In this document: positions 1-9,041 of the stretch, piece by piece
How positions within the stretch are numbered: position 1 is the first letter of the stretch
Layout: each line of letters begins with the position of its first letter
NCBI RefSeq assembly: GCF_003933245.1
Contig: NZ_QUSX01000001.1
Coordinates: forward strand, 1,612,001 to 1,676,000
Origin: Maribacter algicola
Lineage (GTDB): Bacteria; Bacteroidota; Bacteroidia; Flavobacteriales; Flavobacteriaceae
Reading direction: 5' to 3'
Length of the DNA: 64,000 bases
The notes under the pieces: generated by a model
The model's database searches: none
Told to the model about the DNA's origin: nothing
Seen by the model: only the letters and a program-made list of their open reading frames with translations
Program-made: the position numbers and the translations under genes

Positions 1-734
1 AACAGCCAGCACTAAACAGGGATTACTTTTCCTCTAAGATTGCCACCCTAAAAAATGCCGTGGACGTAATCGTGTTACCTGAAATGTTTACCACTGGCTT
101 TACAATGTCTCCTGAAAACTTGGATGCCAAGGAGGGTGGTATTACCCTAACATGGATGCAGGAAAAAGCAAAGGAACTAAATACCGCAATTTGTGGGAGT
201 ATAGTTTTTTCAGAACGCGGTTTATATTTCAACAGATTATTTTTTGTAACCCCAAAGGGAGAGGTCCATCAATATAACAAAAGACACACATTTACCTTGG
301 CCGGTGAAAACGAAAAATACCAAGCCGGTAAGCAGCATTTGATTTTGGATTATAAAGGATTTAAAATGAATCTTATGATTTGTTATGATCTACGATTTCC
401 AGTTTGGAGTAGGAATACCGTTGATTATGATGTTCTGCTATATGTAGCAAACTGGCCGAAACCGCGCATTGAAGCTTGGGATACCTTATTAAAGGCAAGA
501 GCTATCGAAAACATGAGTTATTGTATTGGGGTAAATAGGGTAGGAAGGGATGAAAAGGGTCTTGAATATGTAGGTCACTCCGCTGTATATGATTCGCTTG
601 GTCAACAATTAGTTTTTTCGGAAAAGGAAGAAATTCTTGAAATTATTTTGGATAAAGCACATATTATCCAAACAAGGGATAATTTAAAATTTCTTTATGA
701 TAGGGACAATTTTGAACTAATTGGAATTAATTAA
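1..734 (+). CDS. Carbon-nitrogen (nitrilase-family) hydrolase, YafV/omega-amidase type, 5' truncated
   Basis: The reading frame is open from base 3 to the stop at 734, so the true start lies before the window. The catalytic triad of the nitrilase superfamily is visible: Glu in VLPEMF (near base 81), Lys in YNKRHTF (near 279) and Cys in ICYDLRFPVWSRN (near 381). The last motif and the following YVANWP stretch are typical of the YafV branch, which includes omega-amidases that hydrolyse alpha-ketoglutaramate or alpha-ketosuccinamate after glutamine transamination. A cytosolic enzyme is expected. Its 3' end overlaps the convergent gene at 717 by 18 bases. The substrate is inferred from family resemblance only. 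Confidence 0.88.
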   Translation, partial: QPALNRDYFSSKIATLKNAVDVIVLPEMFTTGFTMSPENLDAKEGGITLTWMQEKAKELNTAICGSIVFSERGLYFNRLFFVTPKGEVHQYNKRHTFTLAGENEKYQAGKQHLILDYKGFKMNLMICYDLRFPVWSRNTVDYDVLLYVANWPKPRIEAWDTLLKARAIENMSYCIGVNRVGRDEKGLEYVGHSAVYDSLGQQLVFSEKEEILEIILDKAHIIQTRDNLKFLYDRDNFELIGIN

Positions 735-1391
735 GGAAAAAAGTGTAACCAAGTCTTCCTCTTTTTTAAGTGATAACTTTTCTTTTTTAAGGATTTCCAA
801 AAAGTTAGAAGGTAATACTGATTTCATGGATTTTTTATTTTTCGGTACCTGCACTGCCTCACCACCATTCTCATTAAAATAGTAATCATTTAATATTTCT
901 ACTCTATCAACGCTTTCTAAATTCAACAATTTAGCATCTGAAGGCGCTCTAATTATTTTGACATCAAAAACTTTATATAGGTTGTATTTTCCTTTGAAAA
1001 GGATTTCGGCGAAAATTGCTTTATTCCTTTTTTCTATTTTAAGGGGAACAAAACTCTTGTTATTAAGAGTAACTTCTATTCCGTCGGTAGTGAACAAGGC
1101 AGAAATTTCCTTTTCCCCTAAAATCTCGATTTCACTGTGGTATGCATTAAAACGTGCAAGAAGTTTAATCTTTTTATTGTTGGATAAATTAACAATAGTA
1201 GCTTGTTCCCATTCTTCATTTAAATATATGCTGCCAACAATCTTATTGCCGCTTGTTTCGGAAACCCGTAAAAATGGAACATCCAAATTTCCCATTTGAA
1301 GGGTACCTCCGTCTTCATTCACATAATTTGGTTGTGAAAAAAGGGAACAGTAAACAAGTAGAAAATATCCAATAAAAAAAATTCTTATCAT
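717..1391 (-). CDS. Secreted protein of unknown function
   Basis: A 224-residue product with an N-terminal signal peptide (a hydrophobic run from residue 4 to about 18, ending near SLFSQ), so it is probably exported to the periplasm or outer membrane. The rest is lysine-rich and predicted mixed beta/alpha, with no motif I recognise. It starts 6 bases after the stop of the Ig-like lipoprotein gene upstream (1398) and is on the same strand, so the two are probably one transcript. Its 3' end overlaps the convergent hydrolase gene by 18 bases. Function is not assigned. Confidence 0.8.
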   Translation of the reverse strand: MIRIFFIGYFLLVYCSLFSQPNYVNEDGGTLQMGNLDVPFLRVSETSGNKIVGSIYLNEEWEQATIVNLSNNKKIKLLARFNAYHSEIEILGEKEISALFTTDGIEVTLNNKSFVPLKIEKRNKAIFAEILFKGKYNLYKVFDVKIIRAPSDAKLLNLESVDRVEILNDYYFNENGGEAVQVPKNKKSMKSVLPSNFLEILKKEKLSLKKEEDLVTLFSLINSN

Positions 1392-1397
1392 ACTAGT

Positions 1398-3014
1398 TCA
1401 ATTTAGTATTGTAAAAGAAATATTCTCTATCCAATTGGCACGCATCTCAATTGTATTGGGGTAGTATGAAACCTTTTCCGGTTGAACTCCCTTCAGGTAG
1501 TTTCCCGTATCCCATTGGCCGTTATTGTTGGCATCGAATATAGCTCGAATTAAATATTTCCCGGGTTTTATGTGATTGAATTCAAAAACTTGGGCTTCCT
1601 TTGCAATCTGTTTTCTTTGTACCTCCCCTTTTTCATTCGTCAATTCCAAAATGACGGGATATTCTATGGAATCGCCACTTAAACTAACGGTAAGGTTCCC
1701 ATAGTCAGCAAAACTCTTGGTGTTTAGGTTAAAATTTATAGAATCGTTCGTGGTTCCAAAAAAATCGGCTACTGCACCGGGAAGCATTTGTATTTTGTAT
1801 TTTTCATTGGGACCTACTTCAAAATTGAAATTTACCTGATTACCCAAAGTATCTAAGGCTACCGTATGCATCATCTGTAGGGTATCCTGTTTGAAAAGCT
1901 TAAACTTGGTACTGTCAATGGAGCTAATAGGGGTATTGGCCCAAAGTGAAAAACGCTCTTCAAAATTCATGGTTCCCGTTTGGCTAGGGGTCAATTTAAG
2001 GGAATCTATTCCCACTTTTCTGCTCTTCACATTAAAAGTATCTATCAGTTTAAGACTTTCGTTTCTAACGGTAAAAAGAAGGGAATCCATGTCATAAGGT
2101 GTAAACCAGAAATTTAATGTATCCTTATCCCTTTCTTTTAAGATTTTGTAGCTTACGGTATCTGGTATAGTGGAAATGGGACTTATCTCCATCCTCTTTC
2201 CATCACCGTAATACCCAAAGATTATTTTATTTTTTGCGGCGAAAGTAGGTACGGTAATTCCGTAATCAGGTACTTCCTTAAAAAGATTGAGCAGGTAAAT
2301 GGAATCCGTGGGCAAATGGATCGTATCGTTGATAAATCCTATTTTATCCGTATTCTGGTCAAAAACGTTGTTCTTTGCTTGGTCCTTTACCCCAAAAAGG
2401 GCGTAGGTTCCTTCTTTTAAGTTTTTCAAATTGAAGATGATGGCACTGTCCAAGGTATTGGTAATGTAGTTAGGTGGCCTCTTAAATATCGTAGAATCTG
2501 TGTAACTTGAATCTATACTATAAAGCATGACACTTATAAAATCGTCTGGCTCCTTGTTGAAGGCGTCCTTGACCACACCTCGCAGCTCCAAAGAGTCTAT
2601 ATAATTGCCCGTTGAAAACACATAGGTTAGAAATGGGTTGGGGTTTCCTTCGTTATTGTCCACAATACTTTGACCGAAGTTTATGGTATAGGTTGTATTT
2701 TCTTTTAGAGTATCCTGTATTACGATTTCGACGAACTTGTTGGCACCGCCTTGCGGACTTAACAAAGGCTGATATTTTAGCGGGGGCGATACAATCAGTT
2801 GTTCTTGTACTTTTTCCAATTTCACCAACTCGTCAAAATAGAGCCGTATTTTATCCCCCTTGAAATTAACGCTCATGTTTTCCGGTTCGGCACGTAGCAG
2901 AACGGGCGGGGTAACATCTTTGGGCCCTCCTGTGGGCGTTCCCTTTCTCGCGCATTGATAAAATGCAGTAATAGAGAGTAAAATGAATATGTAGCCTAGG
3001 ATTCTACGTAACAT
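1398..3014 (-). CDS. Ig-like (SbsA Ig) domain lipoprotein
   Basis: A 538-residue protein with a lipoprotein signal peptide ending in FYQC (Cys21) followed by a KGTPTGGPKDVTPP linker. Residues about 35-130 form a bacterial Ig-like fold of the SbsA type, recognisable from the pattern 'PP ... EP.n.s.nf.gd.I.l.FdE.v' and 'TYTINFGQSIVDNNEGN'. The later part is beta-rich and ends with a prealbumin-like segment (GKYLIRAIFDANNNGQWDTGNY). Proteins of this architecture are common outer-membrane lipoproteins in Flavobacteriia, but their role is unknown. It is followed by the secreted protein at 717 in a likely two-gene unit. Confidence 0.85.
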   Translation of the reverse strand: MLRRILGYIFILLSITAFYQCARKGTPTGGPKDVTPPVLLRAEPENMSVNFKGDKIRLYFDELVKLEKVQEQLIVSPPLKYQPLLSPQGGANKFVEIVIQDTLKENTTYTINFGQSIVDNNEGNPNPFLTYVFSTGNYIDSLELRGVVKDAFNKEPDDFISVMLYSIDSSYTDSTIFKRPPNYITNTLDSAIIFNLKNLKEGTYALFGVKDQAKNNVFDQNTDKIGFINDTIHLPTDSIYLLNLFKEVPDYGITVPTFAAKNKIIFGYYGDGKRMEISPISTIPDTVSYKILKERDKDTLNFWFTPYDMDSLLFTVRNESLKLIDTFNVKSRKVGIDSLKLTPSQTGTMNFEERFSLWANTPISSIDSTKFKLFKQDTLQMMHTVALDTLGNQVNFNFEVGPNEKYKIQMLPGAVADFFGTTNDSINFNLNTKSFADYGNLTVSLSGDSIEYPVILELTNEKGEVQRKQIAKEAQVFEFNHIKPGKYLIRAIFDANNNGQWDTGNYLKGVQPEKVSYYPNTIEMRANWIENISFTILN

Positions 3015-3057
3015 AGGATAATATTATAGGGCAAAGAAACGATATATTCCTTAGAAT

Positions 3058-3762
3058 CTAATCCACAATTGCAATGCTTGCCAAGAACAGGGAAGTGCCA
3101 CCTATTTTTAAAAGTTCCCCAGCACAGAGTTCCATTGTGGCACCTGTAGTGATTACATCGTCGACTAGCAAAATAGTTTTATTTTCCAACAAATGGGCGT
3201 CAATCACTGTGTACAATGATTTGTTATCATACCACCTAGCCAAGCGGTTCTTTTTTGTCTGTGTTCTTGTATTGGCGGTTTTGATCAGTACATGATCTAA
3301 ATATTGGGAGCCTAAATGGGTTGCCAATTGTATTGCAAAAAGGGCTGTTTGGTTATAACCCCTCTTCCTGAGTTTTATTCTGTGTAGGGGAACAGGAATG
3401 ACAAAATCCACTTTTGGGAGATGGTTGTTTTCCACTAATATCTGTCCATACCAATTACCTAGAAATTCACCAATTTGCTCTTGGTTCTTATATTTTAGAT
3501 GGTGAATGAGGTTCTTTACGATGCCATGATCCGTAAAATGAAGGAATGAACTCGCTTTTTTTATGTTAATTCTACCATAAAAGATACGATCTACAGGGTT
3601 TTCTTCGTTAAAGGTATAATCGGTGAGTGGCAATTGATGTCGACAAACGGTACACAAGAGCTTCTCTCCTCTAGTTAATCGATCATTACATCCAAAACAT
3701 GTATGAGGAAATAGGAGGGTGTTTATATCATTTGCTATATTTGAAAGCTTGGTGAGAAACAA
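3058..3762 (-). CDS. comF: ComF family phosphoribosyltransferase-like protein
   Basis: A 234-residue protein. The N-terminus carries the zinc-ribbon cysteines CFGC ... CTVC (residues about 17-40). The C-terminal half is a type I phosphoribosyltransferase fold with a PRPP-loop motif LLVDDVITTGATM (residues about 196-208) and the upstream KRGYNQT segment typical of ComF. In other bacteria ComF is needed for DNA uptake during transformation; the reaction it catalyses is not established. It is divergent from the coiled-coil gene at 3789, with only 26 bases between the two starts. The start ATG at 3762 is the only plausible one. Confidence 0.88.
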   Translation of the reverse strand: MFLTKLSNIANDINTLLFPHTCFGCNDRLTRGEKLLCTVCRHQLPLTDYTFNEENPVDRIFYGRINIKKASSFLHFTDHGIVKNLIHHLKYKNQEQIGEFLGNWYGQILVENNHLPKVDFVIPVPLHRIKLRKRGYNQTALFAIQLATHLGSQYLDHVLIKTANTRTQTKKNRLARWYDNKSLYTVIDAHLLENKTILLVDDVITTGATMELCAGELLKIGGTSLFLASIAIVD

Positions 3763-3788
3763 TTCTTGCTACATATTTAACCTACTAA

Positions 3789-4700
3789 ATGCCCATTAAT
3801 TGGATGGACAACCAAGATAATAAATTCAATTATAAAATAATCCTTGCCGCTATGGCCGCTGTGATAATTGGTATCCTAATTGCCTTTTATTACAGTCATG
3901 CCCAATCCAAATCTGAAATAGGTTTCCTTGAACAGCAAAAAGAGGTTCTCGTAAAGGATTTAACACTGATGAAGGCAGATCTGGACAGGCTTTCCGCATT
4001 GAACGAAATGAACGATATTGAGCTCCAAGATGCAAAGTTTCAGGTTCAACAGCTTAAGGATTCCGTGGGAAGGTTGAACTTTACCATTGATAGGCTCAGG
4101 GAATTTAAAACCGAATTGCGAAGGTTGGAGGCCAAAAACGATAGTTTAAAGCTAAAAAATAATTTTCTCAGATATAACAATCTATTGTTGACTGACAAGT
4201 ACGACGAAGCCAGAAAACAAATAGAACTTTTACAGGCCAATAGCACTAGTTTGGCAGAAGCTGAGGCCCTGCAGCGCAGAAAAATAATGGAACTCAATCA
4301 GCAGTTAAAGGTCAAGAACTATTTAAAAATGGATTATTCGGAGGGAAGCGGCTTTAGGCTAAGAGGCTCCCGTCCCGTGGGCACCAATAAAGCATCTACT
4401 ATAGAAAAATTGCGTGGTTGTGTTACCGTATTGGCAGATTCTGAGGTAACAAAATCCGAAAAGGTAATCTATCTGCAATTTTTAGATCCCAACAAACAGA
4501 TTGTTGAAGACAATGCAAATACCATTACAGTAAACGGTAATGTTTATAGTAAAAGGGTCGAATTTCAATATTTTGGCGAAGAAACTTCTATCTGTGATTA
4601 TGTGACCGTACCGGAGGGATCCTTGAAGGAAGGAACGTACACTTTGAACGTGTTTGAGGACGAACGCCTGATTACTTCTTCGGAATTTCAATTAAAATAA
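3789..4700 (+). CDS. Single-span membrane protein with long coiled coil
   Basis: A 303-residue protein (289 + a few residues if translation begins at the second ATG, 3804). One transmembrane helix spans about residues 18-35, followed by a coiled coil to about residue 175 (heptad-rich, with LKDSVGRLNFTIDRLREF and NDSLKLKNNFLR). The C-terminal 110 residues look like a compact beta domain. In flavobacterial genomes similar proteins are often labelled 'chromosome partitioning protein ParA', but no Walker motif is present, so that label should not be copied. The topology (short cytoplasmic tail, large periplasmic coiled coil) suggests an envelope scaffold. A TATATTTG box lies at 3736-3743. Confidence 0.78.
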   Translation: MPINWMDNQDNKFNYKIILAAMAAVIIGILIAFYYSHAQSKSEIGFLEQQKEVLVKDLTLMKADLDRLSALNEMNDIELQDAKFQVQQLKDSVGRLNFTIDRLREFKTELRRLEAKNDSLKLKNNFLRYNNLLLTDKYDEARKQIELLQANSTSLAEAEALQRRKIMELNQQLKVKNYLKMDYSEGSGFRLRGSRPVGTNKASTIEKLRGCVTVLADSEVTKSEKVIYLQFLDPNKQIVEDNANTITVNGNVYSKRVEFQYFGEETSICDYVTVPEGSLKEGTYTLNVFEDERLITSSEFQLK

Positions 4701-4737
4701 ATTCCCTTCTTTTTGGCTAATATTCTATTTTTGCCGC

Positions 4738-6285
4738 ATGGCAAATCAAGAAGATAATTTTAAGAAGGTAATTTCCCATGCAAAGGAATATGGTTACGTA
4801 TTCCAATCCAGTGAAATTTATGATGGTCTAAGCGCCGTTTACGACTATGGTCATAACGGTGTTGAGCTAAAAAATAATATTCGGGCCTATTGGTGGAAAG
4901 CCATGGTTCAATTAAACGAGAATATTGTGGGTATCGATGCCGCCATATTCATGCACCCCACCACATGGAAGGCTTCCGGACACGTTGATGCCTTTAACGA
5001 CCCATTGATCGACAATAAGGATTCCAAGAAACGATATAGGGCAGATGTCCTCATCGAGGATTATGTAGGTAAAATCGATGCCAAAATAGAAAAGGAGGTC
5101 GCTAAAGCTGAAAAGCGTTTTGGGGAAAATTTCAATAAGCAGAAATTTTTGGAGACCAACCCTAGGGTAGTCGAATACCTGGAACAGGGCAAGAGCATTC
5201 TGAGCCGGATGGCAAAGTCTTTGGAAAAGGAAGACCTTGCGGATGTTAAAGCCTTGATCGAGGAATTGGATATTGCATGCCCCATGTCCGGTTCCAAAAA
5301 TTGGACCGATGTCAAACAGTTCAATTTAATGTTCGGGACCAAGTTGGGCGCCAGTGCCGAAAACACTATGGACCTTTATTTACGTCCCGAGACCGCACAA
5401 GGGATTTTTGTGAACTTTTTGAACGTTCAAAAAGCCGGAAGGATGAAAATCCCGTTCGGGATAGCCCAAACAGGTAAGGCCTTCAGGAACGAAATCGTTG
5501 CAAGACAGTTCATCTTCCGTATGCGGGAGTTCGAACAAATGGAGATGCAATTTTTTATACAGCCCGGGACTCAACAGGAATGGTACGAGCATTGGAAGGA
5601 AAACAGGATGAAATGGCACCTTTCCCTTGGCATGGGAGAGGATAACTATAGGTTCCATGACCACGAGAAATTGGCCCACTATGCCGATGCCGCGGCGGAC
5701 ATTGAATTCCGTTTCCCATTTGGATTCAAGGAACTGGAAGGAATCCATTCCAGAACCAATTTCGATTTGGGTAGCCATGAAAAATACTCCGGAAAAAAAC
5801 TCCAGTACTTTGACCATGAGACGAATCGAAACTATGTTCCTTACGTACTTGAAACATCTATAGGCCTAGATCGAATGTTTTTGGCCGTTTTCTCCAATTC
5901 ATTACAGGAAGAGGAATTGGAAAATGGAACTTTTAGAACTGTCCTTAAGCTTCCGGCCGTATTGGCACCTACCAAAGCGGCTATTTTACCTTTGGTCAAA
6001 AAGGATGGATTGCCGGAGGTGGCCCAACAAATTTTGGATGACCTTAAATGGGATTTCAATGTCACCTATGATGAAAAGGATGCCGTTGGCAGACGCTATA
6101 GAAGGCAGGATGCGAATGGTACCCCATTCTGTATCACCGTGGACCATCAGACCTTGGAAGATCAAACGGTCACCATACGGCATAGGGATTCCATGGAGCA
6201 GGAACGGGTAGCTATTTCAGCATTAAAAGGTATCATTCATGAGGCCGTGGACATGCGTACTTGGTTACAGAAAATGGAGGCCTAA
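4738..6285 (+). CDS. glyS: Glycine--tRNA ligase, single-chain (archaeal/eukaryotic-type) class II
   Basis: A 515-residue class II aminoacyl-tRNA synthetase that charges tRNA-Gly. Motif 2 is visible as the FRNEIVARQFIFRMREFEQMEMQ region (given in part: FRNEI, RMREFEQ), motif 3 as TSIGLDRMFLAVF, and the C-terminal anticodon-binding domain begins near residue 405 (PAVLAPTKAAILPLVKK). This is the dimeric alpha2 form, not the alpha2beta2 GlyQ/GlyS of proteobacteria. A promoter-like TATTTTTG ends 4 bases before the start codon, so the mRNA may have almost no leader. The stop overlaps the convergent TonB receptor gene by 4 bases. Confidence 0.96.
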   Translation: MANQEDNFKKVISHAKEYGYVFQSSEIYDGLSAVYDYGHNGVELKNNIRAYWWKAMVQLNENIVGIDAAIFMHPTTWKASGHVDAFNDPLIDNKDSKKRYRADVLIEDYVGKIDAKIEKEVAKAEKRFGENFNKQKFLETNPRVVEYLEQGKSILSRMAKSLEKEDLADVKALIEELDIACPMSGSKNWTDVKQFNLMFGTKLGASAENTMDLYLRPETAQGIFVNFLNVQKAGRMKIPFGIAQTGKAFRNEIVARQFIFRMREFEQMEMQFFIQPGTQQEWYEHWKENRMKWHLSLGMGEDNYRFHDHEKLAHYADAAADIEFRFPFGFKELEGIHSRTNFDLGSHEKYSGKKLQYFDHETNRNYVPYVLETSIGLDRMFLAVFSNSLQEEELENGTFRTVLKLPAVLAPTKAAILPLVKKDGLPEVAQQILDDLKWDFNVTYDEKDAVGRRYRRQDANGTPFCITVDHQTLEDQTVTIRHRDSMEQERVAISALKGIIHEAVDMRTWLQKMEA

Positions 6286-8372
6286 AGAGCGTAGGCTAAA
6301 TTAATTGCACCATAGTAATTACGTCCATCACCAGGATAATAGTAACGCGGTTCCGCCCCGCCAAAGCCCTGGGTGTTTATGAGCACGGAACGGGCATACG
6401 AAATATCAAATACATTGTTGACGCCAAAGTCCACGCCCAACGTGAATTTTGGCGTTAGTTTTTTGCGATATCCGGCACGAAAATTCATCAAATTGAACGC
6501 ATCACTGTACACATCGTTGGCATCCGTTAAGGGAATACTACCTACGTGTTGGTAGATAAAGTTGAGGTAAAAATGGGTAAAGAAGCGATTTTGGAGGCCC
6601 ATGGTCAACCGATGTTTTGGTACGCCGGTCAACTCGTTACCGGAATAATCTACCCCGTTATCCACAAAGTCCGTGAATTGATGGCGGTTGAGATTGTAAT
6701 TTATAAATGGGTTCACTTGAACTTTTGAGCTTGGTGAAGAAAGTGAGTAATCCATTCCAAGCTCCAAACCTTGGTGTTTGGATGAACCGGCATTTTTTTC
6801 AATAAATTGGTCATCCCCTACCTGTTCCCTGATCAATAAATTATTGATATTCATTTGATATAGGGTCAGGTCGATACGTAATCGGTTTTGATCCAGTAGT
6901 AGGTTGGTTCCAATTTCGTAATTCGTGCCGGTCTCTTGTTTGATATCCGGATTGATGATACCTTCCGGGGTCAAAGTTCGTTCAAGACTGGGATTTGTGA
7001 AACCCCTACTGATGTTGGCAAATAATTCCTGATTATTAGCGAACGTATAATTTAGGGTGAGACTGGGTAGGAGGATAGGGTCAAAATCCCTGCTTCCGCT
7101 ATTATTTGCGTCACCAACATTGAATCGGTCCTGTAAATCAAAGTCCGTTTTATTAAGGTTCAACCCCAATTGAGCCGTAAACGAATTTGAAAAGGGATAT
7201 TGCAAGGTTGTAAATACGTTCCATTGCCCCCTAAATTCCATGTTTTGGGCAAACTGGTCGCCCTTTAAACTACCATTACCATCATTTTCCTGATACAGAT
7301 TTTCAAACTCGTCCCAATCATATTCATCCTTGTAAAGTTCCGCACCAAGGGTGAAATCGGTATTTTTTTCAAAGAGTTTTAATTCCCCAGAAAACAGGGT
7401 CCTAAATCCAAAACCATTGGTGATTTCTTCCAAGATACCAAAGGGGCGCGCTTCGGTCTTATCCAAATAACTATAAAAGATGCTAGTAGTGTTCTGAAAG
7501 CGGGTAGAAAATTCATGGGAAAAGGACGCACCTAAAAGTGTTTGATTGTTCGTTTCGTACCCACGGGAAGCCCTCCATGTAAATGTGGCCTGCGTAGGGT
7601 CTTCATTAAAGGCGGTAATTCCTAGAGAGCTAGGTATTTGTGCCGTATAATCGATATGGTTCACCAATAGGGAAAGTTTGTTTTTGGAATTCAGCTGATA
7701 GGATGTATTCAGCAGGAATCCATCGCGCTCAAAGTTGTTGTTTTCCCGGTATCCGTCGGTTTCCAAATGCCCATATTGCAAATTCAACCGAAGTTTCCCA
7801 TCGTAATGGTTAAAGGCCAGGTTATTCTTTATAAGGTTAAAGGAACCTAAGGTAAAATTGTTGCTAAAATTGGTAGATTTTCCCAAGGCCTCTTTTGGGG
7901 TGAGGATAATGGCTCCTCCAAGGTTCGCTCCAAATTCCGTTCCTTTAGGTCCTTTCACCACTTCGATCTGACCTAAATTTTCCAAATCGTATGCCTCTAT
8001 GGTAGAGGAGCCCGTTCCATTGGTCACGGGAATCTGGTTGTAATAAAGTCTTAGCTTGTCCGTACCGAATAGCGTTCTGGCACCTATGCCCCGTATGGTA
8101 ATTCGATTGGTGTTAAGGGCTCCGGATAATACGTAGACCCCGGGGATTTGGTTCATGGAGGATACAATGTCTACCGGACTGTAATTTTGAAAGGTCTTGG
8201 CCGAAATTACTTCAGAAGGGGTAATGCCTATTACTTTTTTGTCTTTAAGAGCATCAATGAGGATCACTTCCTCGAGTTGGGTTATACTATCCCTATTTAT
8301 GGGGTCTTGGGCACTTGCCGATACTATAGTAAATAGGAATAAGAAGGGTAAGTATTTCATCAATCTTCGCAT
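6282..8372 (-). CDS. TonB-dependent outer-membrane receptor
   Basis: A 696-residue receptor with a signal peptide (cleavage near SASAQ), a plug domain (residues about 45-160, with the motifs RGIGARTLFGTDK and IEVVKGPKGTEFGANLGG) and a 22-strand type beta-barrel ending in a hydrophobic C-terminus (NLAYAL). There is no N-terminal carboxypeptidase-like repeat and no N-terminal signalling extension. The overall pattern is of the FecA/ferric-siderophore or small-ligand class, but no substrate can be read from sequence. An internal ATG at 8360 gives a more normal signal peptide (MKYLPFLFLF) and may be the real start. It sits 18 bases behind the small outer-membrane gene at 8391. Confidence 0.92.
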   Translation of the reverse strand: MRRLMKYLPFLFLFTIVSASAQDPINRDSITQLEEVILIDALKDKKVIGITPSEVISAKTFQNYSPVDIVSSMNQIPGVYVLSGALNTNRITIRGIGARTLFGTDKLRLYYNQIPVTNGTGSSTIEAYDLENLGQIEVVKGPKGTEFGANLGGAIILTPKEALGKSTNFSNNFTLGSFNLIKNNLAFNHYDGKLRLNLQYGHLETDGYRENNNFERDGFLLNTSYQLNSKNKLSLLVNHIDYTAQIPSSLGITAFNEDPTQATFTWRASRGYETNNQTLLGASFSHEFSTRFQNTTSIFYSYLDKTEARPFGILEEITNGFGFRTLFSGELKLFEKNTDFTLGAELYKDEYDWDEFENLYQENDGNGSLKGDQFAQNMEFRGQWNVFTTLQYPFSNSFTAQLGLNLNKTDFDLQDRFNVGDANNSGSRDFDPILLPSLTLNYTFANNQELFANISRGFTNPSLERTLTPEGIINPDIKQETGTNYEIGTNLLLDQNRLRIDLTLYQMNINNLLIREQVGDDQFIEKNAGSSKHQGLELGMDYSLSSPSSKVQVNPFINYNLNRHQFTDFVDNGVDYSGNELTGVPKHRLTMGLQNRFFTHFYLNFIYQHVGSIPLTDANDVYSDAFNLMNFRAGYRKKLTPKFTLGVDFGVNNVFDISYARSVLINTQGFGGAEPRYYYPGDGRNYYGAINLAYAL

Positions 8373-8390
8373 AAAATGCGAAGTTAGGGT

Positions 8391-8912
8391 TTAAAATCTA
8401 AAACCGATGGAGAGTCCGCCCCGAAACATAAATGCATTTTGAAAATCCTCCGGATTTATATTTCGGCCTATACCGCCATGAATTTCCAAGGTAAAACGGT
8501 CGCTTCGGGTGACCCATTTATTACCTATTCCCAATCCAAGGGCCGTAGTGCCGTAGTCATTGTTTCTTGTTCCCAAGGTTGTGGTGTTCACATCATTTTC
8601 ACCGGCATAATAGAGTCCAAATACTTCGGCAAAAAACCCGCTTCGGGGTATGAAGCCAAAATAGGCGCGAAGGTTAGGACCAATGCCAAAGTTACCGTTG
8701 TAATCGGTCGCATCGCCATTAAAATATAGGGTTCCCCCAATACTTGTATCCTCAGTAAAAAAATATTCATAGGAACCTTCCACAGTGGAGGTAGCCAGAA
8801 ATTGGCCAATATTGAATTTTATTTCGTGATTGTTTTCAAATCTTGGATAAGCCTGTCCCATAATAGAGATGGTAAAACCTAGACTAATAATCAGGAATAA
8901 AAAATATTTCAT
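8391..8912 (-). CDS. Small outer-membrane beta-barrel protein
   Basis: A 173-residue protein with a signal peptide (ending near SIMGQA) and alternating-residue beta strands rich in glycine and aromatics, ending in a phenylalanine (GFRF), the classical outer-membrane insertion signal. The size suggests an eight-stranded barrel of the OmpA/OmpX/OprG class. It precedes the TonB receptor in the same direction (18-base gap), so the pair is probably co-transcribed. A minus-strand TAACTTTG box (plus-strand 8966-8973) is a likely -7 element. The function is unknown. Confidence 0.82.
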   Translation of the reverse strand: MKYFLFLIISLGFTISIMGQAYPRFENNHEIKFNIGQFLATSTVEGSYEYFFTEDTSIGGTLYFNGDATDYNGNFGIGPNLRAYFGFIPRSGFFAEVFGLYYAGENDVNTTTLGTRNNDYGTTALGLGIGNKWVTRSDRFTLEIHGGIGRNINPEDFQNAFMFRGGLSIGFRF

Positions 8913-9041
8913 GACGTATGTTTTCTAATTCTTAAAGTGGTAATCAAAGGTTGTTCCAAAGTGTGCAAAGTTAGGATTTAGGTGGCCATACGTGTGAGTA
9001 TTTGGACAGGCTTTTCTATTTTTGATCCAAAGGCACTTGGA

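Noticed and set aside
3789..4700. ParA-type chromosome-partitioning ATPase
   Set aside because: No Walker A/B motif; the protein is a membrane-anchored coiled coil.
5380..5817. 145-codon minus-strand ORF inside glyS
   Set aside because: Overlaps the catalytic core of glyS with no recognisable product.
8458..8909. Plus-strand ORFs opposite the small outer-membrane gene
   Set aside because: Short and without motifs; the minus-strand frame has a signal peptide and a C-terminal Phe.
8982..9041. N-terminal extension of exonuclease III from a GTG start
   Set aside because: The conserved N-terminus begins at MKIVSYNVNG (9042), and the extra 20 residues have no family counterpart.
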